The position numbers and the translations under genes are program-made. The notes beneath the pieces were generated by a model, which was not told the DNA's origin, did not search any database, and saw only the letters and a program-made list of their open reading frames with translations. Below are positions 8,899 to 17,787 of a stretch of 64,000 bases of DNA, one piece after another (the stretch's first letter is position 1; every line of letters begins with the position of its first letter). The stretch covers positions 372,001-436,000 of the forward strand of contig NZ_JAASQI010000001.1 of NCBI RefSeq assembly GCF_011762225.1, written 5' to 3'. The stretch comes from Pseudochelatococcus lubricantis (lineage in GTDB: Bacteria; Pseudomonadota; Alphaproteobacteria; Rhizobiales; Beijerinckiaceae).

Positions 8899-9052
8899 AC
8901 GAGACCGCTTGACGGAAGGCACGGAGCTTCTTAGAAGGCATGTCACACGCTCCGCGCAGCAAACAGGCGGGGAGCTTCATGCTTTATACCCGGTACCTCG
9001 CTGGATGACGCGATGCTCGTCATCGGCAGCGGGACGGCAGCATGATCTGGAT

Positions 9053-9127
9053 GGGCGGTTAGCTCAGCGGTAGAGCACTGCTTTCACACGGCAGGGGTCA
9101 CAGGTTCAAACCCTGTACCGCCCACCA
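9053..9127 (+). tRNA. tRNA-Val(CAC)
   Basis: A complete cloverleaf: acceptor GGGCGGT (9053-9059) pairs with ACCGCCC (9117-9123), the D arm is GCTC...GAGC, the anticodon arm is CTGCT/GGCAG around loop TTCACAC with anticodon CAC (reads GUG), and the T arm has GGTTCAAACC. The discriminator A and CCA tail are encoded. It stands alone between gph and ubiA, and no integrase or repeated tRNA end is visible beside it. Confidence 0.95.
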
Positions 9128-9298
9128 TCCAAAGCCTGCAGATATAAAGTTTCCTGAGGCGTTGGCTGCGCGCGCTGGAGCGGGCGTTTGAAGCCCGTTA
9201 CCATCCTGCGCAACGCACAAAAGCCAGCATCCCCGCCCAGCTTCTTGCCGGCCGGTGTGGACGGCTGCCGATGTCTTGAGGTTGATCCGTGCTGTCGC

Positions 9299-10231
9299 TC
9301 AACCCGCGCGCAGGATGGCGTCGGCGGCAATGCCGGCGAAGAGGAGAAGGCCGGCGTCGCGGTTCGATTTGAACAGCGTCAGTGCCAGATCGCCGTTGGC
9401 CGGATCAAGGGATTTGACCTGCCAGGCGAGATGCGCGGCGAACAGCGCCAGCCCGACATAGGCGGCGAGGCCCGCTCCGGCGGAGATCAGCGCGCCGAAC
9501 ACCAGCACGGCGGCCGCAGCGTAGCAGGCCGCTATCCCCTGACGCACGCGCGCGCCGAACAGCCGGGCGGAGGACTTGATACCGACGATGGCGTCGTCCT
9601 CGATGTCCTGCAGCGCGTAGATCGTGTCGTAGCCGATGGTCCACAGAATCGCGGCGGCATAGGTCAGGATGGCGGGCGTGTCGACGCTGCCCGCTATCGC
9701 CGACCATCCCACGAGGCCGCCCCAGGCGAAGGCGAGGCCGAGCACGAGCTGTGGGATCGGCATGATGCGCTTCATGAACGGATAGGCGGCGACAATAATG
9801 AGCGAGGAAAAGCCGAGAATGATGGTGGGGCGGTTGAATTGCAGCAGCACGCACAGCCCGAGCAGGCAGAGCCCGATGAGGAACAGGAGCGCCTGCTTCG
9901 CGCTCACCTGCCCCGCAGGCAGGGGGCGATGGCGCGAGCGCGCCACCTGCGCGTCGAGATCGCGGTCGACGATGTCGTTGTAGGTCGTGCCCGCGCCGCG
10001 CATGGCGACCGTGCCGACGATGAACAGCATCAGGTGCCAGACATCCGGATAAAGGCCGAAGGCTCCCGAGGCGAGCGCCGACGACCACCAGCACGGCAGC
10101 AACAGCAGCCAACTGCCGATGGGCCGCTCGATCCGCGCGAGACGCAGGTAGGGGCGCCACTGAACCGGCGCGTGCCTGTCAACCCAGTTGTCGGGCCGGG
10201 CGTCCGGCAGCGGCTGGTCGGCGCGGGTCAT
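9299..10231 (-). CDS. ubiA: 4-hydroxybenzoate polyprenyltransferase
   Basis: Membrane prenyltransferase that attaches the polyprenyl chain to 4-hydroxybenzoate in ubiquinone synthesis. The 310-residue protein has about eight to nine transmembrane segments, the first Asp-rich motif NDIVDRDLD at residues 85-93 followed by RSRHRPLPAG, and a second Asp-rich motif in YALQDIEDDAIVGIKSSA. It starts one base after the stop codon of the upstream secreted protein gene, so the two are translationally coupled. In many rhizobial genomes ubiA stands divergent to rsmE, as here. Confidence 0.95.
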   Translation of the reverse strand: MTRADQPLPDARPDNWVDRHAPVQWRPYLRLARIERPIGSWLLLLPCWWSSALASGAFGLYPDVWHLMLFIVGTVAMRGAGTTYNDIVDRDLDAQVARSRHRPLPAGQVSAKQALLFLIGLCLLGLCVLLQFNRPTIILGFSSLIIVAAYPFMKRIMPIPQLVLGLAFAWGGLVGWSAIAGSVDTPAILTYAAAILWTIGYDTIYALQDIEDDAIVGIKSSARLFGARVRQGIAACYAAAAVLVFGALISAGAGLAAYVGLALFAAHLAWQVKSLDPANGDLALTLFKSNRDAGLLLFAGIAADAILRAG

Positions 10232-10232
10232 G

Positions 10233-10733
10233 TCACAGCGCGCCTTGCGGAATTCTTATCTGGCCGGTCACAGGGTCGCCGGCGCTGCCGCCCAGCATGG
10301 GCGACTGGCTCTGCTGCTGTTGTTGCCGCTGGACTTCGCGCGCACGCTTTTCCATGGTGGCCTGCTGGGTGGCCGCCTTGCAGGCCTGCCCCCGGATCTG
10401 CACGGCCTTGGCGTTGTCGGCCTTGAAACCCTGGATGAACTGGTCGGGAATCTGGCACCAGTCCTTGTTGCTCTCAAGCCATTTCAGCGTGGCGCTGCCG
10501 TTCGACACCAGACTGCCGAACAGCGAACAGGCCGCTTTGGGGTTTGGGCGCTTGCCGAGCTTGTTGATCCGCGCGACGAGTGCCTTGCGATCCTCCAGAT
10601 AGGTCGAAATCTTCTGGCAGCTCGATGCCTGTGCATGCGCGACCTGCACGGTTCCCCCGACGAGAGAGGCTGAGGACAGCACCACTGCAACGACCGCCCC
10701 GATCCGCACGCAAAGGATAGCGGCTCGCTTCAT
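10233..10733 (-). CDS. Secreted four-cysteine hypothetical protein upstream of ubiA
   Basis: Encodes 166 residues: a signal peptide (about 1-35, ending VAHAQA), then a helical domain with four cysteines (SSCQKI, KAACSLFG, KDWCQIP, RGQACKAAT), then a Gln-rich tail (QRQQQQQSQS). The even number of cysteines in an exported protein suggests disulfides. The start ATG at 10733 follows GAGAGGGTGG. Its stop codon is one base from the ubiA start, which implies a shared transcript, but no functional link to ubiquinone synthesis can be shown. No family name is recognised with confidence. Confidence 0.75.
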   Translation of the reverse strand: MKRAAILCVRIGAVVAVVLSSASLVGGTVQVAHAQASSCQKISTYLEDRKALVARINKLGKRPNPKAACSLFGSLVSNGSATLKWLESNKDWCQIPDQFIQGFKADNAKAVQIRGQACKAATQQATMEKRAREVQRQQQQQSQSPMLGGSAGDPVTGQIRIPQGAL

Positions 10734-11113
10734 ATTCCACCCTCTCCGATCATGACGAAAACAACCAATAGACAAACCGCGCCCCCGACGCCGATCCACT
10801 GCAGTCGTCATACCCTGCTTTCCGCGGCGGGCAAATGCGATTATGCAAGTTTACCGCACCGGAACATCCGTCGCCAGTTCCTTCAGCGGCACTTCCGTCC
10901 TGTAACATAGGCAATGCACGCCGTCTCACAATACACTGTTGCGCGAGTTCGCGGCCAGCGGGAAAATTTGATGCGGCGGACGGGCATCGCTATTCCCTCA
11001 CCGGAGACGAAGGCCGGTCGGGCGGGGGCTTTTCGGTTTGACGCCGTACCGGGCCGGCGATAGTCAGGCGGACACGCAGTCCACATGTCCGCCGCATACG
11101 GCAGGGAGACATC
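10734..11113. other. Divergent intergenic region, 380 bp
   Basis: This is the spacer between the leftward ubiA pair and rightward rsmE. It must hold promoters in both directions, but no convincing -35/-10 pair or operator was found by eye. Short ORFs here (for example from 10835 rightward) have no ribosome site and no recognisable product. Confidence 0.5.
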
Positions 11114-11887
11114 TTGAGCGATTACGATTTTTCGGCGCCGCGGCTTTTCGTCCAGGCAGCGATTGCCGCGGGCGAGGCGATTGCGCTCGACAAGGCGCAG
11201 GCCAACTATCTGGGCAACGTCTTGCGCCTGTCTTCCGGCGACGGGGTGCTGATCTTCAACGGACGCGACGGCGAGTGGCTTGCGCGCGTCGAGCAGGGCG
11301 GGCGCAGGGTCGCGGGATTGATGCCGGAAAAGCAGACGCGCCCGCAGCCGCCTGGGTCCGATCTCCTCTGCCTGTTCGCCCCGCTGAAGCACGCGCGGCT
11401 CGATTACATGGTGCAGAAGGCGGTGGAAATGGGCGCCAGCGTGCTGGCGCCGGTGCTGACGCGCCGCACGCAGGTCTCCCGCGTCAATCTGGAACGCATG
11501 GAGGCCAATGCCGTCGAGGCGGCCGAGCAGTGCGGCATCCTCGCCATTCCCGCCGTGCGCGAGCCGGCGCGCCTCGACGATGCGCTGGCGCGGCTCGAAC
11601 CGGGGCGGCTGCTCGTGTTCTGCGATGAGGGCGCGCCGGTGGCGAATGCCGTCGCGGCACTTGCGCAGGCCCGGGAGGAGGGGGCGCACGCCGGAATAGC
11701 CGTGCTGATCGGTCCGGAAGGCGGGTTCGACGAGGCGGAGCGCGATCTGATTCTCGCGCGTCCCGATACGGTGCGGCTGTCGCTCGGCCCGCGCATCCTG
11801 CGCGCGGATACGGCGGCAGTGGCCGCTCTTGCCGTTGTGCAGGCGGTGCTCGGCGACTGGTGCGGGAACGAGGCGGCTTCCGGCTGA
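11114..11887 (+). CDS. rsmE: 16S rRNA m3U1498 methyltransferase
   Basis: SPOUT-class methyltransferase that methylates U1498 of 16S rRNA. The 257-residue protein has an N-terminal PUA-like domain (YLGNVLRLSSGDGVLIFNGRDGEW) and a C-terminal knot with IGPEGGFDEAE near residue 200 and LSLGPRILRADTA near 223, the SAM-binding deep-knot motifs. The start is TTG at 11114, supported by AGGGAG (11103-11108) and by lack of an upstream alternative. In rhizobia rsmE is often divergent from ubiA and followed by gshA; gshA is not present here, so the local order has diverged. Confidence 0.93.
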   Translation: MSDYDFSAPRLFVQAAIAAGEAIALDKAQANYLGNVLRLSSGDGVLIFNGRDGEWLARVEQGGRRVAGLMPEKQTRPQPPGSDLLCLFAPLKHARLDYMVQKAVEMGASVLAPVLTRRTQVSRVNLERMEANAVEAAEQCGILAIPAVREPARLDDALARLEPGRLLVFCDEGAPVANAVAALAQAREEGAHAGIAVLIGPEGGFDEAERDLILARPDTVRLSLGPRILRADTAAVAALAVVQAVLGDWCGNEAASG

Positions 11888-11943
11888 AGCGCCATCCCGC
11901 CCTGTCTCTAGCGGCGTCCGCTTCCGGAGATCGAGCCGGCCGT

Positions 11944-12360
11944 TCAGGCGAAGCGCCCGGCTCGCTCGATGACCTCGATCTTGTAGCCGTCGGGGTCCTG
12001 AATGAAGAAGAAGCGCGCAAGCGGCGTGCCGGCGTGGTTCAGCGCGCGGATCGGGCCCGGCGCAAGCCCGGCTTCGTCTAGACGCGCGCGTTCGGCGTCG
12101 AGGTCCTCCACCACGACCGCGAGATGCCCGTAGCCGTCACCGGGCGTGTAGGGCGCCGTGCGATCGTGGTTGACCGTCAGTTCGAGTTCAAAGGGGCTGG
12201 CGGCATTGCGCAGGTAGATCAGCGTGAAATCGTCGAACTGGATGCGATCGGCGGGCTTGAGGTCGAATGCCTTCTCGTAGAAGGCCAGCGAGCGGCTCTC
12301 GTCAAGCACGCGCACCATCGCGTGCACGAGCTTCGCGGAGGTGTGCTGATTTGTCGCCAT
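11944..12360 (-). CDS. gloA: Lactoylglutathione lyase (glyoxalase I)
   Basis: Converts the methylglyoxal-glutathione hemithioacetal to S-lactoylglutathione. The 138-residue single vicinal-oxygen-chelate protein has the expected metal ligands in context: His13 in KLVHAMVRVLD, Glu in FELELTVNH, His in GYGHLAVVVED and Glu in GYKIEVIER. RSLAFYEKAF matches the usual substrate-site helix. It lies directly downstream of dksA (24-base gap), so the two may share a transcript. It converges on rsmE, with no strong terminator seen in the 56-base gap. Confidence 0.93.
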   Translation of the reverse strand: MATNQHTSAKLVHAMVRVLDESRSLAFYEKAFDLKPADRIQFDDFTLIYLRNAASPFELELTVNHDRTAPYTPGDGYGHLAVVVEDLDAERARLDEAGLAPGPIRALNHAGTPLARFFFIQDPDGYKIEVIERAGRFA

Positions 12361-12384
12361 GGTTGCTCCGGTGCTCGCGGTTGC

Positions 12385-12804
12385 TCAGTCGTCGCGGTAG
12401 ACGCGCTCGTTGCGCTCGTGACGTTCCTGGGCCTCGATGGACAGGGTGGCGATGGGGCGGGCTTCGAGACGCTTGAGCGAGATAGGTTCGCCCGTTTCCT
12501 CGCAATAGCCATAGGTGCCGTCGTCGATGCGCCCCAGGGCGGCATCGATCTTCGAAATGAGCTTACGCTGGCGATCGCGGGCACGCAACTCAATGGAACG
12601 GTCGGTTTCGGAGGAAGCGCGGTCGGCGATGTCGGGGTGGTTCTCGTTCTCGCTCTGTAACGCTGCAAGAGTTTCCCGGCTCTCGCGCAGAATATCCTCT
12701 TTCCATGCCATCAATTTACGTCTGAAATACTCACGTTGCCGATCGTTCATGAACGGCTCGTCTTCGGTCGGGCGATAGCCTTCGTCAATCAGCGTATCAG
12801 ACAT
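12385..12804 (-). CDS. dksA: RNA polymerase-binding transcription factor DksA
   Basis: Coiled-coil factor that enters the RNA polymerase secondary channel and works with ppGpp in the stringent response. It has 139 residues. The coiled-coil region REYFRRKLMAWKEDILRES...ENHPDIADRASSETDR includes the conserved acidic tip DIADRASSE. The C-terminal zinc-finger region reads YGYCEETGEPISLKRLEARP, with only one of the four cysteines of E. coli DksA; this reduced form is normal for rhizobial DksA. The gene precedes gloA. Confidence 0.93.
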   Translation of the reverse strand: MSDTLIDEGYRPTEDEPFMNDRQREYFRRKLMAWKEDILRESRETLAALQSENENHPDIADRASSETDRSIELRARDRQRKLISKIDAALGRIDDGTYGYCEETGEPISLKRLEARPIATLSIEAQERHERNERVYRDD

Positions 12805-12996
12805 GCGCAGCTAATGCTCTTCACATTCGACAGCGCCAGGACCATTCCATGGCTGCGTCTATATAACGACCCCGTGCGTTTCCGACAACGTTCTTTAATG
12901 TAATCTTTTTGTCTTGATTGACGAACGGGGCGCATTTTCAGATGCCGCTTCAGGAACTCCGGAGAAGGGCTTGCCGCGCATGCGCATGGCGGGCGC

Positions 12997-13386
12997 TCAG
13001 CGCGGCGCTCGCGGTGTGCTCCCGCGCACGGGCGGATCGCGCGAGAGGTTTTTCGTGGCGAGTTCCGCGAGATAGGCCTCCCACCGCGCCGTCTGGTCGC
13101 GGCCGAGTTCGTGGAGGTAGTCCCACGTGTAGATGCCGCTGGCGTGCATGTCGTCGAACACCAGCTTGACGGCATAGCGGCCGACGGGCTCCACGCCGAG
13201 GATGGCGACTTCCCGCTTGCCGGAGACGGTGACCGCCTGTCCCGGGCCGTGGCCGCGCACCTCCGCCGAGGGGCTCGATACCCGGAGATATTCCGCCGGG
13301 AGGCGGAACGCGGCGTCGTCGAACGTCACGGTCAGCATCGCGCGGTCGCGGGAAAGGCGCAATTCGCTGGGCCAGTGGCTTGGCAT
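12997..13386 (-). CDS. DUF971 family protein
   Basis: A 129-residue protein with the DUF971 fold (the N-terminal domain of gamma-butyrobetaine hydroxylase-like proteins): WPSELRLSRDRAMLTVTFDDA, LPAEYLRVSSPSAEVRGHG, then VEPVGRYAVKLVFDDMHASGIYTWDYLHELG. In proteobacteria it often sits next to the Fe-S carrier gene mrp, which is two genes upstream here, and a role in Fe-S or metal handling has been suggested for the family. It is last in the leftward group mrp / TRAP-like protein / DUF971. The tail after residue 115 is Arg-rich and poorly conserved. Confidence 0.85.
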   Translation of the reverse strand: MPSHWPSELRLSRDRAMLTVTFDDAAFRLPAEYLRVSSPSAEVRGHGPGQAVTVSGKREVAILGVEPVGRYAVKLVFDDMHASGIYTWDYLHELGRDQTARWEAYLAELATKNLSRDPPVRGSTPRAPR

Positions 13387-13420
13387 GGACCGTTTCTCCC
13401 TGTTGCCGGGGCAGGCTGCT

Positions 13421-14518
13421 CTATCCCTGCGCGCGGGCGCGGATCATGAAATTGTCATATGTATACTCCGCCACCTGCCACCACAAATAGGTATCGGTGC
13501 GGAAAAGCCTGACCGAGTCGTAAAGCGTGCGGAAGGCGGCATTGCTGGCGCCGAGATTTTCGGCGAGAGAATCGGTCGCCTTGAGGAGTTCCGTCAGCAC
13601 CGTCTGCGGCATCGGCTTCAGCTTCGCGCCACCTGCGACCAGCCGCTTGATCGCGGGGGAGTTACGCGCGTCGTAGGCCGCCTGCACCATGTCGTGCGTG
13701 CGGGCGGCGGCGGCCGTCAGCGCCGCCTGATGTGGCTTCGCCAGCGCGTTCCAGGCATCGGCATTCACGAGGAAGCTCAGTTGAGAGGCACCCTGCCAGC
13801 CCGGATAGTAGTAGAAGGGTGCGGACTTGTGCAGCCTCAGCCTTTCGTCGTCGTGGGGGCCGCTCCACAGGGCGACATCGAGGCGCGACTGCTGAAACGC
13901 GGCGGCGAGATCGGTCGGGAACAGGGTCTGCGGCAACGCGCCGAAGCGCGCGAGCATCGGCCCGCCGAGGCCCGGCACGCTGACCCGAAGGCCGGCGAAA
14001 TCGGCCACGCTGCCGATCTCCTTCGTGAACCAGCCGCCGGTGAGCGCGCCGGTGTTCCCGCCGGGCAGCACGCGCAGGCCGTGCGGGCGATAGCTGTCGT
14101 TGAGGAGGTCGAGCCCATGCTGGTGCAGCAGCCAGGCGTTGAACTGGCGCGCGTTCGGCCCGAAGGGCAGGCCTGCGCCGATGGCGAACACGGGATCGCG
14201 CTCCACGTAGAGCGCGGTCGTCGTATAGGCGATCTGCACCCGGCCCTCGCGTGCGGCGTCGAGCGCGGGGGTTTTGCGCTTGTCGTCCCGCGCCGGCTCG
14301 ATGCGGAAAGCGCCGTCGGTGATGTCGGCGAGCGCGGACGCCAGCGTCTCCACGCCCGAGCGGGGAATGTCGAGGGCATCCGGGAAATCCGACGCCAGTT
14401 GCCAGATAACGGGAGTGTCGGCCTTGGCGTCCGGCGTCTGTGCGGATGCCAAGGCGGGAGCAACCGCACCCGCCGCGGCGGCGAGGCCGCCGACCCGCAG
14501 AAACTGGCGTCGCTTCAT
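13421..14518 (-). CDS. TRAP-type substrate-binding protein (DctP family), orphan
   Basis: A 365-residue periplasmic solute-binding protein. The start ATG at 14518 (after GGGAGACG) gives MKRRQFLRVGG, a twin-arginine signal, then AAAGAVAPALASAQ. The mature protein shows DctP-family features: WQLASDFPDALDIPRSGVETLASALADITDGAFRIEP, AGLRVSVPGLGGPML, and the C-terminal helices. Such proteins normally deliver carboxylates to a DctQ/DctM membrane pair, but neither is encoded nearby. It lies between mrp and DUF971. The substrate is unknown; it may serve a transporter elsewhere or have a non-transport role. Confidence 0.88.
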   Translation of the reverse strand: MKRRQFLRVGGLAAAAGAVAPALASAQTPDAKADTPVIWQLASDFPDALDIPRSGVETLASALADITDGAFRIEPARDDKRKTPALDAAREGRVQIAYTTTALYVERDPVFAIGAGLPFGPNARQFNAWLLHQHGLDLLNDSYRPHGLRVLPGGNTGALTGGWFTKEIGSVADFAGLRVSVPGLGGPMLARFGALPQTLFPTDLAAAFQQSRLDVALWSGPHDDERLRLHKSAPFYYYPGWQGASQLSFLVNADAWNALAKPHQAALTAAAARTHDMVQAAYDARNSPAIKRLVAGGAKLKPMPQTVLTELLKATDSLAENLGASNAAFRTLYDSVRLFRTDTYLWWQVAEYTYDNFMIRARAQG

Positions 14519-14631
14519 GGCTTTCGTCTCCCGTCTGTTCCGCCCGGCGCGGCGCCGGACCATGCCCGTGCGGACAGCCATAGCAGGCAGTTTCTAACCC
14601 TGAGTGAACGGCCTGCGCGGCGGGGCGTCGT

Positions 14632-15762
14632 TCAGCGCTCGATGACGATTCGCGGCGCCGGCCGGCCGGCCGTTTCCAGGCCGTCGACGATGCGGCGGGC
14701 GATGGCGAGATAGGCCTGCGCGTGGGGGCCGTCCGGCGCGGACACGACCACCGGGGAGCCACTGTCCGAGGTGGCGCGGATCGTCATGTCGAGGGCTATC
14801 TCGCCAAGGAAGGGCACGCCGCGCCGCTGCGCTTCCGCCCGCGCGCCGCCGTGGCCGAAGATGTCGGAACGCTCGCCGCAGTGCGGGCAGATGAAGTAAG
14901 ACATGTTCTCGACGATGCCCAGCACCGGCACCGCGACCTGCTCGAACATGGTGACGCCCCGGCGCGCATCGATCAGCGCGAGGTCCTGCGGGGTGGAAAC
15001 AATGACCGCGCCGGACAGCGGCACCGTCTGCGCCATGGTGAGCTGCGCGTCGCCCGTGCCGGGCGGCATGTCGACGACGAGAATGTCGAGATCGCCCCAG
15101 GCGACCTCGCGCAGCATCTGCTGCAGGGCGGACATCACCATCGGTCCGCGCCAGATCATGGCCGCTTCCTGATCCACGAGGAAGCCGATCGACATCAGCC
15201 GCAGGCCGTGCGCCTCCAGCGGCTTCAGGATGCGCCCCTCCTCGACCTCGGGCTTGCTGTCCGCGAGGGCGAACAGCTTGGGCAGCGACGGGCCGTAGAT
15301 ATCGGCATCCAGAATGCCGACCCTGTGGCCGAGGCGTGCCAGCGCCAGCGCCAGATTGGCGGCTGTCGTCGACTTGCCGACACCGCCCTTGCCGCTCGCC
15401 ACCGCGACGATGTGCCGGACGCCGGGCACTCCGGCCTTCGTGGTGGCGGCGCGGGCGCGCGGCCCCGGTTGCCGCTCCCCGGGGGCGGGGGGCTCGCCGC
15501 CGGCGGGCTTCTCGCCGGTCAGCGACACGAGCACGCCCGCCACGCCGGGGATGGCGCGCACGGCATTCTCCGCCGCCAGACGCAACGGCTCGAACTGGGC
15601 GGCGCGCGCTGCGTCGACGTGGATGGCGAAGTACACCGTGCCCTTATGGACGACGATTTCCGACAGCGCGTCCGAACGGGGAAGGGGCGTGCGGCCGTCG
15701 GGCCCGGGCACCGCCGCAAGCGCGGCGAGTATCCTGTCCGTCGTCGGGTCCTGTGTCACCAT
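14632..15762 (-). CDS. mrp: Mrp/NBP35-type Fe-S cluster carrier ATPase
   Basis: P-loop ATPase that carries and transfers Fe-S clusters in the cytoplasm. The 376-residue protein has an N-terminal MIP18-like domain (1-80), a Pro/Gly-rich linker (84-112), the deviant Walker A GKGGVGKST at residues 124-132, a Walker B-like VVDMPPGTGDAQLT, and the cluster-binding CPHC motif near residue 290, followed by SDIFGHGGA. It is first of a leftward group with the TRAP-like protein (113-base gap) and DUF971. It is also called apbC. Confidence 0.95.
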   Translation of the reverse strand: MVTQDPTTDRILAALAAVPGPDGRTPLPRSDALSEIVVHKGTVYFAIHVDAARAAQFEPLRLAAENAVRAIPGVAGVLVSLTGEKPAGGEPPAPGERQPGPRARAATTKAGVPGVRHIVAVASGKGGVGKSTTAANLALALARLGHRVGILDADIYGPSLPKLFALADSKPEVEEGRILKPLEAHGLRLMSIGFLVDQEAAMIWRGPMVMSALQQMLREVAWGDLDILVVDMPPGTGDAQLTMAQTVPLSGAVIVSTPQDLALIDARRGVTMFEQVAVPVLGIVENMSYFICPHCGERSDIFGHGGARAEAQRRGVPFLGEIALDMTIRATSDSGSPVVVSAPDGPHAQAYLAIARRIVDGLETAGRPAPRIVIER

Positions 15763-15989
15763 CTTCTGCTTCCATTCCGTTCTGCGGTGCTGCTTCGGCC
15801 GGGCCTGTCCTCGCTGTTGCGATTTCGCGGCAAGCCGACGATAACAGGGAACGACGGGCCGGCAAGTTCATCATCTTTCCAGGCTGGCATCTCTCGAAGC
15901 ACGGACGGCGATCGCATGCAAGCCGCCGCTTCCCTCCCGCCGGTTTACGGTGTATCGGCACCTGAGGTCTACGACAGGAGAACAGACCA

Positions 15990-16901
15990 ATGACGCAGGC
16001 AACAGTAGCAAGCGATGCGCACACCGGGATCTCCTCGGTGAAGGTGGCCTTCCTCGGCCTTGGCGTCATGGGCTTTCCAATGGCGCGCCACCTGGCGGCG
16101 GCGGGCTATGATGTCGTCGTCTACAACCGCTCGCCGGCCAGGGCCGATGCATGGCTGGCCGAAAACGGCGGCCGCGCCGCGCCGACGCCCGAAGAAGCCG
16201 CGCAGGGCCGCGATATCGTGTTCTCCTGCGTGGGCAACGACGACGACCTGCGCGCCGTGACGATCGGCGAGGGCGGTGCCTTTGCCGGCCTCGCGCCGGG
16301 CGCCCTGTTCGTCGACCATACGACGGCCTCCGCCGCCGTGGCGCGGGAACTCGCGGCTATCGCGGAGGAGCGCGGCATCGGCTTCATCGATGCGCCCGTG
16401 TCGGGGGGGCAATCCGGTGCGGAGAAGGGCGTGCTCACCGTGATGTGCGGTGGCGCACCCGACGATTTCGCCCGTGCCGAACCCGTGATCGGCGCCTATG
16501 CGCAGGCCGTGCGGCTGCTCGGCCCCGTCGGCAGCGGGCAGCTCGCCAAGATGGTCAACCAGATCTGCATCGCCGGCGTCGTGCAGGGGCTGGCGGAAGC
16601 CGTCCACTTCGGCAAGCGCGCGGGTCTCGACATCGACGCCGTCATCGCCACCATCTCGAAGGGCGCCGCCCAGTCGTGGCAGATGGAAAACCGCGCCGGC
16701 ACCATGGCGAAGGGCGAATTCGACTTCGGTTTCGCGGTGGACTGGATGCGCAAGGACCTCGCGATCTGCCTCGACGAGGCGCGCCGCAACGGTGCGCACC
16801 TGCCGCTGACGGCGCTGGTCGACCAGTTCTATTCCGAGGTGCAGTCGCTCGGCGGGAGCCGCTGGGACACGTCGAGCCTTATCGCTCGCCTGGAGCGCTG
16901 A
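15990..16901 (+). CDS. NAD(P)-dependent beta-hydroxyacid dehydrogenase
   Basis: A member of the 3-hydroxyisobutyrate / tartronate-semialdehyde reductase family, 303 residues. The Rossmann motif FLGLGVMGFPMARHL is at residues 21-35, the substrate motif DAPVSGGQSGAEKG near 130, and the catalytic lysine is Lys187 in GQLAKMVNQ. The C-terminal helical domain is complete (DWMRKDLAICLDEARRNG). Family members reduce or oxidise short 3-hydroxy acids; the exact substrate cannot be told. It is followed 61 bases later by the siderophore-interacting protein gene, but a shared pathway is not evident. Confidence 0.87.
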   Translation: MTQATVASDAHTGISSVKVAFLGLGVMGFPMARHLAAAGYDVVVYNRSPARADAWLAENGGRAAPTPEEAAQGRDIVFSCVGNDDDLRAVTIGEGGAFAGLAPGALFVDHTTASAAVARELAAIAEERGIGFIDAPVSGGQSGAEKGVLTVMCGGAPDDFARAEPVIGAYAQAVRLLGPVGSGQLAKMVNQICIAGVVQGLAEAVHFGKRAGLDIDAVIATISKGAAQSWQMENRAGTMAKGEFDFGFAVDWMRKDLAICLDEARRNGAHLPLTALVDQFYSEVQSLGGSRWDTSSLIARLER

Positions 16902-16962
16902 GGGCGCCCGCCGGGCGAGAGTGTCCGGCAGGGATTTGAGACATGAAAGGCAGTGTCGGGAA

Positions 16963-17787
16963 ATGAATTCCACCGATCAGGCGCCAGGGCGCCATCAGGT
17001 CGAGCGCGTCCGTCATTCGCTGCGCGTCCGCCTGGCCACTGTGCGCGCCGCGCGGCATCTGACGCCCAACATGGTGCGCGTCACGCTGGCGGGCGACGAG
17101 CTTGCCGGCTTCCTCAGCGCGGCGCATGACGATCACGTCAAGCTGTTCTTCCCGCGCGACGGGGAAGCGCTGCCGATTCTGCCGACCATAACGGCGGAGG
17201 GGCGCGTGCTCGTGGACGAGAACGCCCGCCCCACGGCGCGCGACTACACGCCGCGGCGCTTCGATGCCGCGGCTGGCGAACTCGACATCGATTTCGCCCT
17301 GCACGAAACCGGCCCGGCCAGCGACTGGGCGCGGGCGGCGGCCCCCGGCCAGCGCATCGGCGTCGCGGGGCCACGGGGGTCGTTTGTCGTGCCCGACGAT
17401 TTCGACTGGTACCTGTTCATCGGCGACGAGACCGCATGGCCCGCCATCGCCCGGCGGCTGGAGGAACTGCGTCCGGCTGCCCCCGCCATCGTGCTCGCGG
17501 AGGTGGCGGATGCGGGCGAGGAGCAGGCTGTGCCGCAGCGGATCGGGCTTGACCTGCACTGGCTTTACCGCGATGGCCGGGCGGCGGGCGCGGTGCTGGA
17601 GACCGCCGCCGCGGCCCTCACCCTGCCGGCGGGCGAGGGCTACGTATGGATCGCGGGCGAATCCACCGTTGCGCGGCGGCTGCGGGAGCACTTCCTCAGG
17701 GAGCGCGGCCATCCCAAGGCATGGCTGAAGGCCTCCGGCTACTGGAAGCGCGGCGTCGCCAACGCCCATGAGGAGCACGACGACTGA
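16963..17787 (+). CDS. Siderophore-interacting protein (FAD-dependent ferric reductase family)
   Basis: A 274-residue ViuB/SIP-type flavoprotein that releases iron by reducing ferric siderophores in the cytoplasm. Motifs: HLTPNMVRVTLAGDELAGF at the start of the FAD domain, RDYTPRRFD (FAD-binding R-x-Y-T), GPRGSFVVP, and the NAD(P)H-binding part DWYLFIGDETAWPAIARRLE. The end GHPKAWLKASGYWKRGVANAHEE is typical of the family. ATG 16963 is taken as the start; an in-frame GTG at 16921 would add 14 atypical residues. No siderophore receptor or synthesis gene is adjacent. Confidence 0.9.
   Translation: MNSTDQAPGRHQVERVRHSLRVRLATVRAARHLTPNMVRVTLAGDELAGFLSAAHDDHVKLFFPRDGEALPILPTITAEGRVLVDENARPTARDYTPRRFDAAAGELDIDFALHETGPASDWARAAAPGQRIGVAGPRGSFVVPDDFDWYLFIGDETAWPAIARRLEELRPAAPAIVLAEVADAGEEQAVPQRIGLDLHWLYRDGRAAGAVLETAAAALTLPAGEGYVWIAGESTVARRLREHFLRERGHPKAWLKASGYWKRGVANAHEEHDD

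Noticed and set aside
8908-8936. CTTGAC followed by TTAGAA as a promoter for tRNA-Val
   Set aside because: The -10 match is poor and the distance to the tRNA is over 100 bases.
9053-9298. tRNA-Val as an integration site for a mobile element
   Set aside because: No repeat of the tRNA 3' end, integrase or foreign-looking genes was found nearby.
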